Assembly (NCBI GenBank): GCA_012103575.1
Contig: WLWN01000001.1
Coordinates: 1,988,538-2,052,537, forward strand
DNA length: 64,000 bases
Origin: Kiritimatiellia bacterium
GTDB taxonomy: Bacteria > Verrucomicrobiota > Kiritimatiellia > WLWN01
Direction of reading: 5' to 3'
The position numbers were made by a program, and so were the translations under genes. The notes beneath the pieces are model-generated. The model had not been told where the DNA came from. It saw only the letters and a program-made list of their open reading frames with translations, and did not search any database. Each line of letters opens with the position of its first letter. Within the stretch, counting starts at the first letter, position 1. Below are positions 48,254 through 59,054 of the stretch, piece by piece.

Positions 48254-51200
48254 GTATCCACGTAATTGGTGTCTGACACATTATATCTGTTGGCAATAGA
48301 CACGACACCTGTTGCGGTAATCTCGCTGAACGTATTGGTGGAACGGTAGATGGAGAATCGGCTGAAATCACCGTCTATATCCACAAAGGAGTCCCAATCG
48401 AGGGTGACGTCCGTTTCTCCTGGCGTTGCGATCAGATCGGTAACGGGTGCCGGCGGCCGGGCGCCGGTGGCCCGGATAAGCCCGATAAGTTGTTCATTAT
48501 AGAAGCTGCTGCTGGTAATGATCAGGTTCGTCAAAGAGGTCGCCTCTGCGGTGGGAGTGAACCGTATAACAACGTCATTGCTTCCCGAAGGGGGCACGAC
48601 AAAGGGGAAGGTCGCCTAGGCAACCCATTGGGTATCACCAAAGGCAAAATCATATACGACCAGATCTTTATCACCTACGTTATGTACTGTAATAGTCCGA
48701 TCTTCCGACTCGCCTTCCCGAACGAAACTCATTAAAAACTGAAAATCATAATTCAGCGCATCGATGGTCCCTAACACAGACTGGACATCACCCCCCAATT
48801 CGATATCAGCTATGTTGGATACAGACAGCGCTTCAAAGGGTCCGATGTCCACTAATCCTTCTACCAGCCAAGCATTTCCGTCAAAATCCTATGTTAGCAG
48901 ATCGACGTCGTTACTCCCATCGTCTCGGCTACAGAAGTCGGGCGTAAACGGTAATCCGAGAGACGGAGGTTGACTAGCTTCAGCTCTCCGTCGATATTGT
49001 TATTCTTGCCTATGAAATTGGTGTCTCCCTGTCCCAGGTAGCAATGGAAGACTTGATTAGTCGAGACACCCGACAAATCGGTTCTGTTTGTTCCCGTTGT
49101 ATTGTAAGCTAGAATATTATTGATTAGCTGCGCGTCCGGCGCATTGGTGAATTCAATCCCATAGTTTTGTGTTCCTAGGATGGAATTATTGAGAATCTTA
49201 AGGGAATTACCCGGATCGGTGTCCTGAACATAGATCCCTCGCACACCAGATATCGTAATCGTGAGAGTGCCCCCCCCAATAATATTCCCAAAGATGCTAT
49301 TACCAGACTGTCCAATGAGAAGATTATTGGCGATCAGCCCTCCGCTTCCATCGGAGAAACGGATACCGATATTAGAGCGAAGCAGGTGATTGTTCAATAT
49401 GGAGACCCTACTACCTCCCACGGTTAGAATGGAATAAGGAACCGTTAAATTTCCCGAAACTAACTCATCGATAAAGTCATTATGATCAATCAAGGCAGTA
49501 GCGCCTGATAAGTAAGCGCCAGACCGTTCATTATCGATAAACGTATTGTGGCAGCAAGTAAGGTTGATCGTTGGAGTATTGTAATCCACAACATGAAGAC
49601 CATTGCCCGTGCCGCCTATGCCAACACGGGCATCACGCAATGTATTGAAACTTATGGAGGCGCTTACGTTACTATGAATCAAGACATTTAAATTGTTATC
49701 CTGTACGGTGTTCCCATGTATTTCTACTTCGGCAAGAGTGTCCGCCCAAATCCCTCTGCTGGATCCTAACGGATCAAGATAGTCGTGGATGGAATTGTCA
49801 AGGATCCACGCCTTTGCGCTGGGATCCAGGACGTAGACACCGACTATACCGTTTGAAAAGATTTCATTCTCTGTGAGAACCACTTCGCCTTGATTATAGA
49901 CCAATGCCCCGATTTGAGTCGCTTGCGAAATGGTATTGCTTACAAGTAGCGCCGTGCCCCCCGGACCATAACACTACACATTTCTTATTCCGGAGATGAT
50001 GTTAAGCCCCTCCACACGGACACCCAAGGTCTGATAGATCAGTAGGACAGCATTCGGCGAATTTGAGCCGACCAGGGTGGGCGTCATACCCGGCGCCGCT
50101 TCAATGGTGAGGTAGTGCTGATTAGCTACTGAAAGGCCTACGTTCACTCCTTCATCATAGGCTGAGTTATTAAGTATGCGAATTGTGTCCTGGGCTGAGG
50201 CGGCGTTAATGGCGGATTGAATCGTGGTAAAATCGGCGGCACCGGTTTTTGATACGTTACGAATCGCTCCGCTTACAAACCCAACGCCACGTAGGAGCAC
50301 CTCTCGGGTGGGTTGAATAGAATCGTTGCTGACGACCCTGAATTGAGCTTCTACAGGACCGGGAAAGAGGGCATGAAACCGAATGGCAAAGACCACCGTA
50401 TTCCCAGGTGCAAGCGTAAAACTTTCCGCAGGCGGATTCAACACTTCAAAAGAAGGATGACGAAGCAGCCAACGGATTACATGTAAATCGGTGCCTTACT
50501 CAACGTAAGCGTTAAGTCAGTGCCTGGCCCGGTGCTAGTCCCGACCGCAACGGACCCGAAATCAAGCACGTTTGAACTCACTCCTGACACAGGCACATCT
50601 GGGTTTGGAACAAAGGGGCCCGCCGTGCTTTGACTGAGAAGCAGGGCACTTTCCAGTGCATAGGTGTCGACTGCAATGGCGGCATAATAGTAGCTCTCGC
50701 CATTGGTTAGACCTGTATCGGTATAGGCTGTTTCATAAGGATTGAAAAGAGAAACAACAGGCACTAGACCGGTCAGCGTGCCAGTCGTAATCGGCGTATC
50801 GCTTCGATAGATATTGAAAATGACTGAAATCTTGCTGAAGATTGGGATATAGATCCCACTCGACGGTTACGGTTTTGTCTCCAATCACTCCGTTCAACCC
50901 GGTTACGGATTCAGGCGACTCAAGATGAGTGTTACCAGCTGTACCTGACAAAGGCACGTTGACTTGCGGTCTTTTGGGATCGTCGGAATCTACGGTTAAC
51001 GTTCCCGAAAAAAGGCCGGTGGATGATGGAGCAAAGAAAACATGAAAGAGACTGCTTGATTGGGGAAGCAGAGTAAAAGGTGCCACGCTGTCATGGGTAA
51101 ATGCAGGCTGATCGCTGCTTATGAACGAGACGAAGGACGCGGACCCCATATTATAGAGGGTCAAGTCCATCTGCTGAGTGGAACCAATGGGAACTGGAGC

Positions 51201-54127
51201 AAAGTCAATTTGGGTTGGCGTGATCGCGGCCCGAGGTGTCTGGGCCGGAGGAGCGCCTTCTTCGCCTCGGAAATAAGTTACATTGGTGACCCGTTGGAGA
51301 ACGTCATACTCGTATAAACGTTTGCTTTCTCCAGGTAGTTCAACCGTTCTGAGCGTTCCAATGGAATCGTAGGCATAGGTGGTTTGGTTGCTGAACGCGG
51401 CCTGTACGGTTTCTAGCTCGCGGCGGTCGGTATACACATAGGCCAAACTCACGGCCTGGGTGTCGGTTTTGGGCGTAGTCGTTGTAGCAAGGTTTCCATC
51501 TTCATCATAATCGAAGGCGACCAGAGGTGAGTTGGTGGAATTTGCGCGAAGTCGAAATCGGTAACGTAAACAGGATCTAGAGTTATTTCCCACTGGGGAG
51601 GAAAGGAGGTAATTCCGGTCACTGTATGATACATTTTCGTCACCTGATTGTTTTCATTGTAGATAAATGCTTTGGCATATTGAAGAGGATCTTGGGCCGT
51701 GCTGATATAGCTCACACCTATGTTTTTTGTACCAACATAATAAAAGGCATTTACCTGACGACCCAGTGGATCCTCTACACCTGTAACCATGCCGTCTGTA
51801 TCGTATTGGAAATGGGTCTGGTGGCCTCCACGATCCGTGATGGTATCGGGTCCATAGGGACCGGTATAGTCGAGGGTCACCTGACTGCCATCCGGATGGG
51901 TAATTTTCTCAAATCGGTTTTTCTCGTCTACCCGACTGGCTGTATCTCCTGCAACATCGGCCCGAGCACTTTCACCCAAGGTCGCGTCAAACGTATTGGA
52001 CGATGCAAACGCCAGGCTGTTACTGGAGGCATCGATTGTATTCGGATAGGACACGATTTGACGGGATCGCCGATATTTATCCGTTTCCGATGTAACGGGA
52101 TTTTGATAGTCATTTTCTACTACGGTCACTTCCTGACCCCCCAATATCTTTACGCCTCTGAAAAGAAGGCCTTGGCTGTAATAGAATCGAATCGTATGAG
52201 CAAAAATATCAACCACATCGGTCAGGCCTTCATATACGGGATCATTATACGTATAGTAGACGTAAATATTATTTGTAGCTCCCACTGCGCTGGGTCCTTC
52301 GGCCTGTATGGGACGGCCCGTTGGGGGATCGAGTGTGATATGGATGGCCCGGCCTCCGGACTCAATCCGGGTTACGTGAGAGGGGAAATTCGTATTATCG
52401 TAAAAGTAGAACATCTCATGGCCGCGATCATCTATCATACGAGTTAAGAACCCGTCAGTGCTCCAGTCAATCGCTAAGGGCGGTGTGTTGTCTGGATGGC
52501 GCAAGGTAAAGCTTTCATCGGGATTCTGATAGATCCGGAGGCGGCTTTCTGAAAGGGCGGCTTCTTGATCGGCCTGATAGATCGGGTCTTGTGTTACACT
52601 GTCGATGCTGTCGAGGATATATCGAGTCACCTTGCCCGACGCTGCATCTGCACTTTTGATCTCAGGATACCATTGATTCATAATGGTTCCGCTTCCTGAC
52701 AGGGTTACAACGTAGGTCTCTTTGGCCTCTGGAAAGACTAGTCGATTAGGCACAAAGCACCATCCCCGACCCAATCCATTATGACCTTCGAGAAAAAAGG
52801 TGTCATAATATCTGGTAAGGGTGAGTGGCGAAGCGCCATTGACGGGAAAGGCCAGATCTGTTTGGGCCAATTTGAAAGCGCCAGCCGTGCCGCTTCGCGA
52901 CAGGGAAAGTGCTGAGGCATTATAATTTTTCCCATTTTCAGAAAAACCCCAGCTCAATGAATCATCCGTCAATCCAAGATTGGATTGGCGCTCCAGAAGC
53001 GTTGCGTCTTTCAATGTATCAGCCTGTGTATCAATCCCCTGGTAGGTGTTGGGAGTGTTGTAGGAGACGCCTCCGGTAATGGTCCAAGTTTTGGTATGCG
53101 TGACTGTATTATTCCCCTGGCTGGTTACATAAGAAAAAGAGTCAGAAACAGTCGTTGGCTTAACTGCGGCTACGTTGGTTACGGCTTGTACTTCATAATC
53201 TTCGACAAAGCTTAAATCAACGGGAATCTCATTATCCTTAAGCCATTGAACAACCCCCGCAATACGCGCCAATCGTTCCAGCTGTTTTAGCTGTCTGTAC
53301 AGACCGGTATTCTGGCTTGTATAGAGGTCCCAATTATCGCGGAGATGCTGCGCAAACATTTCATGGCAAGGATTGCTGACCACATTTCCTTGATGGGTAC
53401 TTTCGGTCAGAATCTCAATGGCCACGTCATCGAAAACAAAAGAAGCGCCATCGGCACTTGGAACAAGCTTTACATGTTTGGGTACAAACCAGATTCGGTT
53501 TTCGCCGCTTTGCCCGCTGTATAGATTGTCGATATAATAATCAAGCACGGTTTTATAGGTGGGATCAAAGGTTTCCGCTTGCGGGGCATAATTGAGTCCA
53601 TCGCCGGTGTCATTATCTACTCCCATGGTCAACCATTTCAAGAGCAAATCGGCTTCGAACATTATCTGACCGAATTTTGTATCCCGCGTATACCCGTCAT
53701 AGCGGACGATAAAGTTTCCATTGCTATCTACGCCATCGGTTCCGATACTCACGCCCGGGGGCTCGTTGTACTCGTAGATCGCACGAATAGCAACCACCAG
53801 GTCGTCTGGATCCAATTTAGGCAGGGTAATGCTCGAATTCGTGCTGAACAAGATGATTTGACCACTGGCCGGATCGAATGTTCCACCGGTAAAGATATAG
53901 TTGTCGTTGGCCAACAGTTCTGCAACCACATCCAGCAAGATGCCGCCATAGGATGGGGCAGGACTGTAGAACGAGGAGTCGGATAGGATATCGGAAGAGG
54001 AAAACCCGCATTGTTGAGCTGATACGAAGGAAGGAAAAGCCATATAGAGTAGAGAGAGAACAAAGAAAAGAAAGATTTTTGGCCCACGAAACTCGAAGAT
54101 CCGCCGTGGTGGAACATGAATATTCAC
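48254..54127 (-). pseudogene. N-terminal two thirds of the giant RHS/beta-helix protein
   Basis: It starts at GTG 54127 with a signal peptide ending VSAQ. Residues 30-430 are an unrecognised domain with CGFSSSDIL and LRDNWDLYTSQNTGLYRQLKQLERL. Then an RHS/YD region (SPLTLTRYYDTFFLEGHNGLGRGW, FYFYDNTNFPSHVTRIES, LGRQVNAFYYVG), with a frameshift near 51545. YD repeats and an ASH domain follow (ITPTQIDFAPVPIGSTQQMDLTL), with shifts near 50812 and 50495. A second ASH domain leads to a right-handed beta-helix (49904-48894; NNSILGTQNYGIEF, HNTFIDNERSGAYLSG) with a TAG at 49974. After another shift near 48920 come VDIGPFEALSVSNIADIELGG, a TAG at 48616, and FN3-like modules. Removing the insertions gives about 2650 residues in all. 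Confidence 0.75.
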
Positions 54128-54231
54128 GAATTCAGATAAGAAAATCGATTGTTTTTTCTTTTCCCCATTTGTGTATATTTGTGTTCCACTACGACGGATC
54201 TGGGAGATCTATGGGCTAAATCTTTCTTTTT

Positions 54232-55194
54232 TCACGGTCGCACCTCCACATCCCATAGTTCGATTGTGCTATCCCCGCGCCAAAGAAAAACTTGTCTGGA
54301 ACTGAGTAAAACGCTTATAAAAGTCGGCTCTGTATCATCGTTGTTCACAAGATGGTTGATCGCTCTGTCAAACCCGATGTCCATAGCAAACAAACGTAAA
54401 TTATTCGTTAGACTTAAAGCTTGATTAGGACCTGTCAAATGGATGCCATCAAAGAATACGTTTTGGGCGTCAACCGCGCTGAGGGTCACCGACAACCCTT
54501 CTCGGACAATATCATCCCCTTCATCGTACGTGCCGACCATAGAACCGATATCCAGCCATGCCGTTTCATCCGCGTCCGGGACCCCGTTTAGGTTTTCATC
54601 CGACATGAAGAGGTTCGTCAATGCCGTAGGTTGTGTGGCCGGACTGTCTAAACGGCCCACATTGAATCCGTTTTCCACGATGGTATCCGTGCCGAGGGTA
54701 TATTCCTCATCATTATTTACATCGATCCATATACCTTCGATCGGATCATTCCAAACCCCGTCGAGGTTGATGTCATTGAAATATGTGTTGGAAAGAGACG
54801 CTGCCTGACCCGCCAGACCAACACGCGCAAAATCACCGCCATTTGCTACACCCAAAATGCCAACCCCGGATCGGGTACTATCGAGATGTATGACTTCCTC
54901 ATAACGTCCTGTGGATACATAAACAACGGCTGGGGTTACGGCCGATGTAACACCATGCTGAATGGTGCGGAAGGGCTGGATACTTGTTCCGGAATTCGCA
55001 TCGTTCCCGGACAGGGAAACCCAATAGACGTTGGGACTGGTGATTTGGTTGGGATCGGAACGGATGGCCCATTCATGGAAATCAGTCACCCCATCACTGT
55101 CGGTATCGAGCAGAGTGGCATCCGATCCGTTGAGATACTCCTCAAGATTGGTCAGACGATCGCCATCGGGGCCCCACCAGCGCCATTCGTGCTA
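54232..55194 (-). pseudogene. DUF1565/beta-helix surface protein fragment, 5' end lost at an IS630 junction
   Basis: The frame is open back to the IS630 border: EWRWWGPDGDRLTNLEEYLNG and DTDSDGVTDFHEWAIRSDPN (calcium-loop repeats). Then VYWVSLSGNDANSGTSIQPF and RTIQHGVTSA..VVYVSTGRYEEVIHLD, the DUF1565 start of a pectate-lyase-like helix. Two more calcium-loop inserts (DINLDGVWND, DENLNGVPDADE) follow, ending DVEVRP. The stop lies 104 bases before the giant RHS gene. No N-terminal part is found beyond the IS, where IS1380 copy 4 begins instead. Confidence 0.72.
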
Positions 55195-55995
55195 GAGCAT
55201 TTAACGATCGAAATGCCTCTCTAGAAGATCTATACTCCATGACATGAGTATAGCAACAGCAGAAATCCGGCGGCGTGCGATAGATGCCTACAAAATGGGC
55301 AAAGGTTCCCAGGCCGATATCGCATCTTCTTATCGTGTAGATCTTAGAACGTTTTCAGCGTGGGCTCTCTCGTTTCAACGAAACCGGTCACGCCAGCGAG
55401 CAAGACCGGGCGGATGTAAGTCTCTTGAGAAAGCAGTGGATCCAAGAGGTGGCCAAACTTGATCCAAGTCGCCTTGTCTTTATTGATGAATCCGGGGCGA
55501 AAACGAATATGACTCGTCTGCGGGGCCGGGCGTTGGGCGGGAACAGGCTTTTTGCCAAAACGCCTCATGGACATTGGTGTATCACCACCTTGATTTCTTC
55601 GGTCCGCCTGGACGGAACAACAGCGGCCATGGAGGGGGAGGGGGCGACAGACACAGCTGTTTTTGGAGAATATATTCGCCGGGTTTTTCTCCCGACTCTT
55701 TCACCTGAAGACATCGTCATCATGGACAATTTTCGCGTCCATCACAATCCCAAGGTCATTGAACTCATTGAGTCATGTGGGGCCCATGTAAGATTCCTTC
55801 CACCCTACAGCCCCGATTCCAACCCCATTGAAAAAATACGGGGCAAGATAAAGAATCGGTTGGGCAGCCTTGCAGCCCGCAGTCAGCAGGAACTATCTGA
55901 AGCGATCACACAAGCGTTCGAAGAGGTTTCTCCCGACGAGGTAATCGGCTGGTTTTCTTCGTGCTACATCGCGACACCTCAATCGTAAAGCGCTC
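55195..55995 (+). mobile_element. IS630-family element, copy C (801 bp, internal deletion)
   Basis: Both ends and TA borders are present (55193-55194 and 55996-55997), but the inside is about 190 bp shorter than copies A and B. The deletion removes part of the N-terminal half after RVDLRTFS. The catalytic half 55425-55988 is open (FIDESGAKTN, IVIMDNFRVHH, SNPIEKIRGKI; Trp of the usual EKxWG is Arg here). Left flank is a DUF1565 gene and right flank is the interior of IS1380 copy 4, so the element bridges two unrelated loci. Confidence 0.85.
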
Positions 55996-57606
55996 TAAAG
56001 CGGGGAGCATACCCGTATTCAAACAAACAACCCCACCCCAACAGGTGTGTATATGAAACAATATAAAATAAAGACTGGCAAGGGCGAACTCAACAGCACA
56101 AGCGGAAATCATCTTTGCGGCCTGCTGCTTGAGGATCATGCTCAACGGATTCTTCCCTCCAATTTTTAACCACGCCGCTCCGATGCGATCTCTGATCGGG
56201 AGATCCTCCTTACCCAGATCGGCTTACTTTGCAACGGTCGAACCGATTTCAATGATATCGACCTGTACCGGGGTGATGAGATTTTTATGAATGCCTTTGG
56301 ACTTAAAAAGGGGAGTTAAAAAGGTAGCCTCTGAGCCGGTGTTCCGATGTCGTTCCGACGACCTGCCCCCAGCCAGAACCCATGTGGGGCTACGCAAACT
56401 CAACACCGAACTTCTTTCCTCGGGCCCCTTTGGCTACATAGATGTCGAAGGGCTTGATCTTGTTCCCGTCGATATCGATGTGAGCCCTTTAGGTCACTCA
56501 GGCTCTTCGAAAGAAGGCGTTTCCTACACCTATAAGGGCCATGATGGTTACGCCCCGATATTTGCCTATGTGGGCACTCAAGGCCACATGCTTGAGTGCG
56601 AACTTCGACCCGGTAAACAACATTGTCAGTCGGGAACGACCGCGTTTATTGCCCGCAGCGTTGAAACGCTCCCAAACCCTGGGCCTGGGTGGAAAATGTC
56701 TGCTTCGGCTTGATAGTGGCAACGCTGCGGCCGATAACTTCGACGCTTTTGGGGATCATTATTTTATCGTAAAGCGAAATCCTCACCGCGAATGTCCTGA
56801 ACAAATGCTGGCCCTTGCACACCGAGTTGGAGACAAACAAGACAGTCGTGAAGGCAAGAACGTTTACACAGGCCTTTTCGATCATTTCCATCCCGGTGGT
56901 GACCAAAACCGCCCTTGTGTCCCGGTGGCCTTCGAAGTGATTGAACGCACCATCGATATCGATGGTCAGAAACTTCTGGTTCCTAAACTTGAGGTGAACA
57001 CCTGGTGGACGAACCTCTCTTGTCGTGCCAAGACGGTGCTAGATCTCTATCATAGACATGGCCCCAGCGAGCAGTACCACAGTGAACTCAAAAGCGATCT
57101 TGATGTTGAGCGATTGCCTTCGGGGAGACTCTGTGCCAATAAGATTATTCTGTTATGCGCCATGGTGGCCTTCAACCTATTGCGCGGTCTTGGCCAAGAG
57201 GTCATCAAACGGGCTGGGCTTGCCCCGCAGAAAATCAACATCATGCGCTGGCGAATCAAAACGGTTCTCAAAAATATCGTTTATTGCGCGGTTTGATTGG
57301 TCCGCCACGCCGGACGAATTGAACTTCACTTTGGCAAGCGTTGTCGCTGGTTTGAAGTGATACAAGATATTGCCCATTCCTTCGCATAGCCCTCCGTGCA
57401 CCTTTAACAATACTCTAAGGCGACTGCCCAAGGAGGCCTACGCCCCAAAATGGCCAAATCAGAGTGAATCTGACCTGTATGCTCAAAAAATTCATCAGGG
57501 TGATACTTGCCGGTCCCAATCCGCCCAAAAGCGAGCATCTCAAGGAAAAAGTTTTCAACTTTTGAGCCCCAAAACGCCTTCCGAAGCGATAGCTGACGGA
57601 TCCAGG
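55996..57606 (+). mobile_element. IS1380-family element, copy 4 (left end lost)
   Basis: It starts inside the element at AAAGCGGGGA, so about 48 bp with the left inverted repeat are missing. The right end CTGACGGATCCAGG is at 57593-57606 and carries GGATCC, as in the MITE ends, where the other copies have GATTCA. It ends 32 bases before the start codon of the PhcB-like gene. Confidence 0.86.
56053..57389 (+). pseudogene. IS1380-type transposase (copy 4), least damaged centre
   Basis: It shares the +1 shift after FGLKKGS (about 56322) and a TAA near residue 40. Unlike the other three, it has GYIDVEG where they have a TAG, and an intact SYTYKGHDGYAPIFAYVG. One added C near 56672 shifts the frame, and a TGA at 57294 replaces the CGA seen in copies 1 and 3. 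The centre segments VDIDVSPLGHSG and ECELRPGKQHCQSGTTAF show the catalytic domain best. Confidence 0.82.
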
Positions 57607-57638
57607 ATTACTTCTTTTATATAACCGGGGGAAAGACC

Positions 57639-59054
57639 ATGAAAAAAATGGTGGCGAGGGAAAGCTTCATTACCTACACCAACAGCCAAAAGATACACGT
57701 ACGCGGAACATTAATGCATGTGACAGGCCAAACGGCCGTATTTGAGGCTTATAATCCTTTCAGCATCCTGCAGTTGAGCGAAGTCCTCAATGACTTTAAT
57801 ATTATCATGGGAGATCGTCAACTGTACTCAGGAAAAGCCGTTGTAAGTAGCTTAGTCAATACAGGTATTATGCTTGTCATTGAAACCACCCTGCTTGATC
57901 CTTGGTCCGAAGTCGATCCTTTCTCGATCCTTCAGGATAGGGCTATTCTACGACGAGAAACGGAACGTTTCATAGCTGATTGGGAATCAAGTCACCATAT
58001 TTTACCTAACTTTAAAGTGCTTATTGGAGATTATCGCAACTTTTTAGCCGAATTAAGTATATGGCTTCAACAAATAGAGCTCGGCGTAAAAAGTTTAGAT
58101 AAAACAAGCATAGACAAAACAATTTCTGAGCTTGTATATGAAGTAGCGGAACCTGTGCGCCCCATTCTACAAGAATTTTTAGGACAACTTGAAACCATCA
58201 TCACGGATATCACGCCCGAACTAGAAGGACTTCATAAGTCCTATACACGAAGAGAAATTCACCCCCTGATACTATGCTCACCCTTTGTTCATAGAACCTA
58301 TACCAAACCCCTCGGATATGCAGGTGATTATGGAATGATTAACATGATCCTGGGTGATGCGCGCAAGGGTAAATCTTTATTTGCAAAAACAATCAATGCC
58401 CTCTTTTTAGAAGCCGCTCCTTCTGTGGCACATCAGAACCGAATTCTAGTACTCCGAGAACTATTAGAAAAAAAAATAAAACGGCGTTCTGATAAGCATT
58501 CCGGACCCTTAAAAGTTTTAAATGTAGCCTGTGGTCCTGCTAAAGAAGTCCGCGATTTTATTCAATTATCACCCTGTGCAGATGACTGCGAAATGACATT
58601 GCTGGACTTTAGTCCCGAAGCTCTTCACTATGCGGAACGCAGTACAAAAGAGGTTTTAGAAGCCAGTAATTGCAAAATGAAACTACATGTCATCGAAAAG
58701 TCGGTAGACCAACTTCTCCGGGAATCGATTGGACAAACACCCGGTCAAAGTGTGGTCCCCGACAAGTACGATTATGTATACTGCGCAGGGTTGTTTGACT
58801 ATTTAACCAGCTCTGTGTGCCAACGCCTCACCACTCTATTTTATAAGTGGGTACGTCCAGGAGGGCTTGTTGCGATCACCAATCTTCACACATCCAACCC
58901 CGCAAAAGGTTTAATGGAATACATATTAGAGTGGAATGTTGTTCATCGCAGTGAACAGGAACTTAAACGGCTAGTTACAACAGAAGGAGTCATCGATACC
59001 TTTGCAGATAAGACAGGCGTTAATGCTTTTATAACCGTAAGAAAACAGAAATGA
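57639..59054 (+). CDS. PhcB-like SAM-dependent methyltransferase (3-hydroxy fatty acid methyl ester synthesis type)
   Basis: 471 residues. Residues 1-95 form a beta-rich, PilZ-like N-terminal domain (FITYTNSQKIHVRGTLMHVT). Residues 100-200 are helical. The family block REIHPLILCSPFVHRTYTKP and LGYAGDYGMINMIL (205-240) leads to a class I methyltransferase with motif I LNVACGPAKEV (about 294), the LLDFSPEALHYAE acidic loop, YCAGLFDYL (about 380), and VRPGGLVAITNLHTSNPAKG. These are marks of the PhcB/extracellular-factor family, which methylates a 3-hydroxy fatty acid to make a diffusible ester signal in Ralstonia. GGGGGAAAG precedes ATG 57639. It overlaps the kinase gene by four bases. Substrate here is inferred from family and neighbours. 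Confidence 0.82.
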   Translation: MKKMVARESFITYTNSQKIHVRGTLMHVTGQTAVFEAYNPFSILQLSEVLNDFNIIMGDRQLYSGKAVVSSLVNTGIMLVIETTLLDPWSEVDPFSILQDRAILRRETERFIADWESSHHILPNFKVLIGDYRNFLAELSIWLQQIELGVKSLDKTSIDKTISELVYEVAEPVRPILQEFLGQLETIITDITPELEGLHKSYTRREIHPLILCSPFVHRTYTKPLGYAGDYGMINMILGDARKGKSLFAKTINALFLEAAPSVAHQNRILVLRELLEKKIKRRSDKHSGPLKVLNVACGPAKEVRDFIQLSPCADDCEMTLLDFSPEALHYAERSTKEVLEASNCKMKLHVIEKSVDQLLRESIGQTPGQSVVPDKYDYVYCAGLFDYLTSSVCQRLTTLFYKWVRPGGLVAITNLHTSNPAKGLMEYILEWNVVHRSEQELKRLVTTEGVIDTFADKTGVNAFITVRKQK

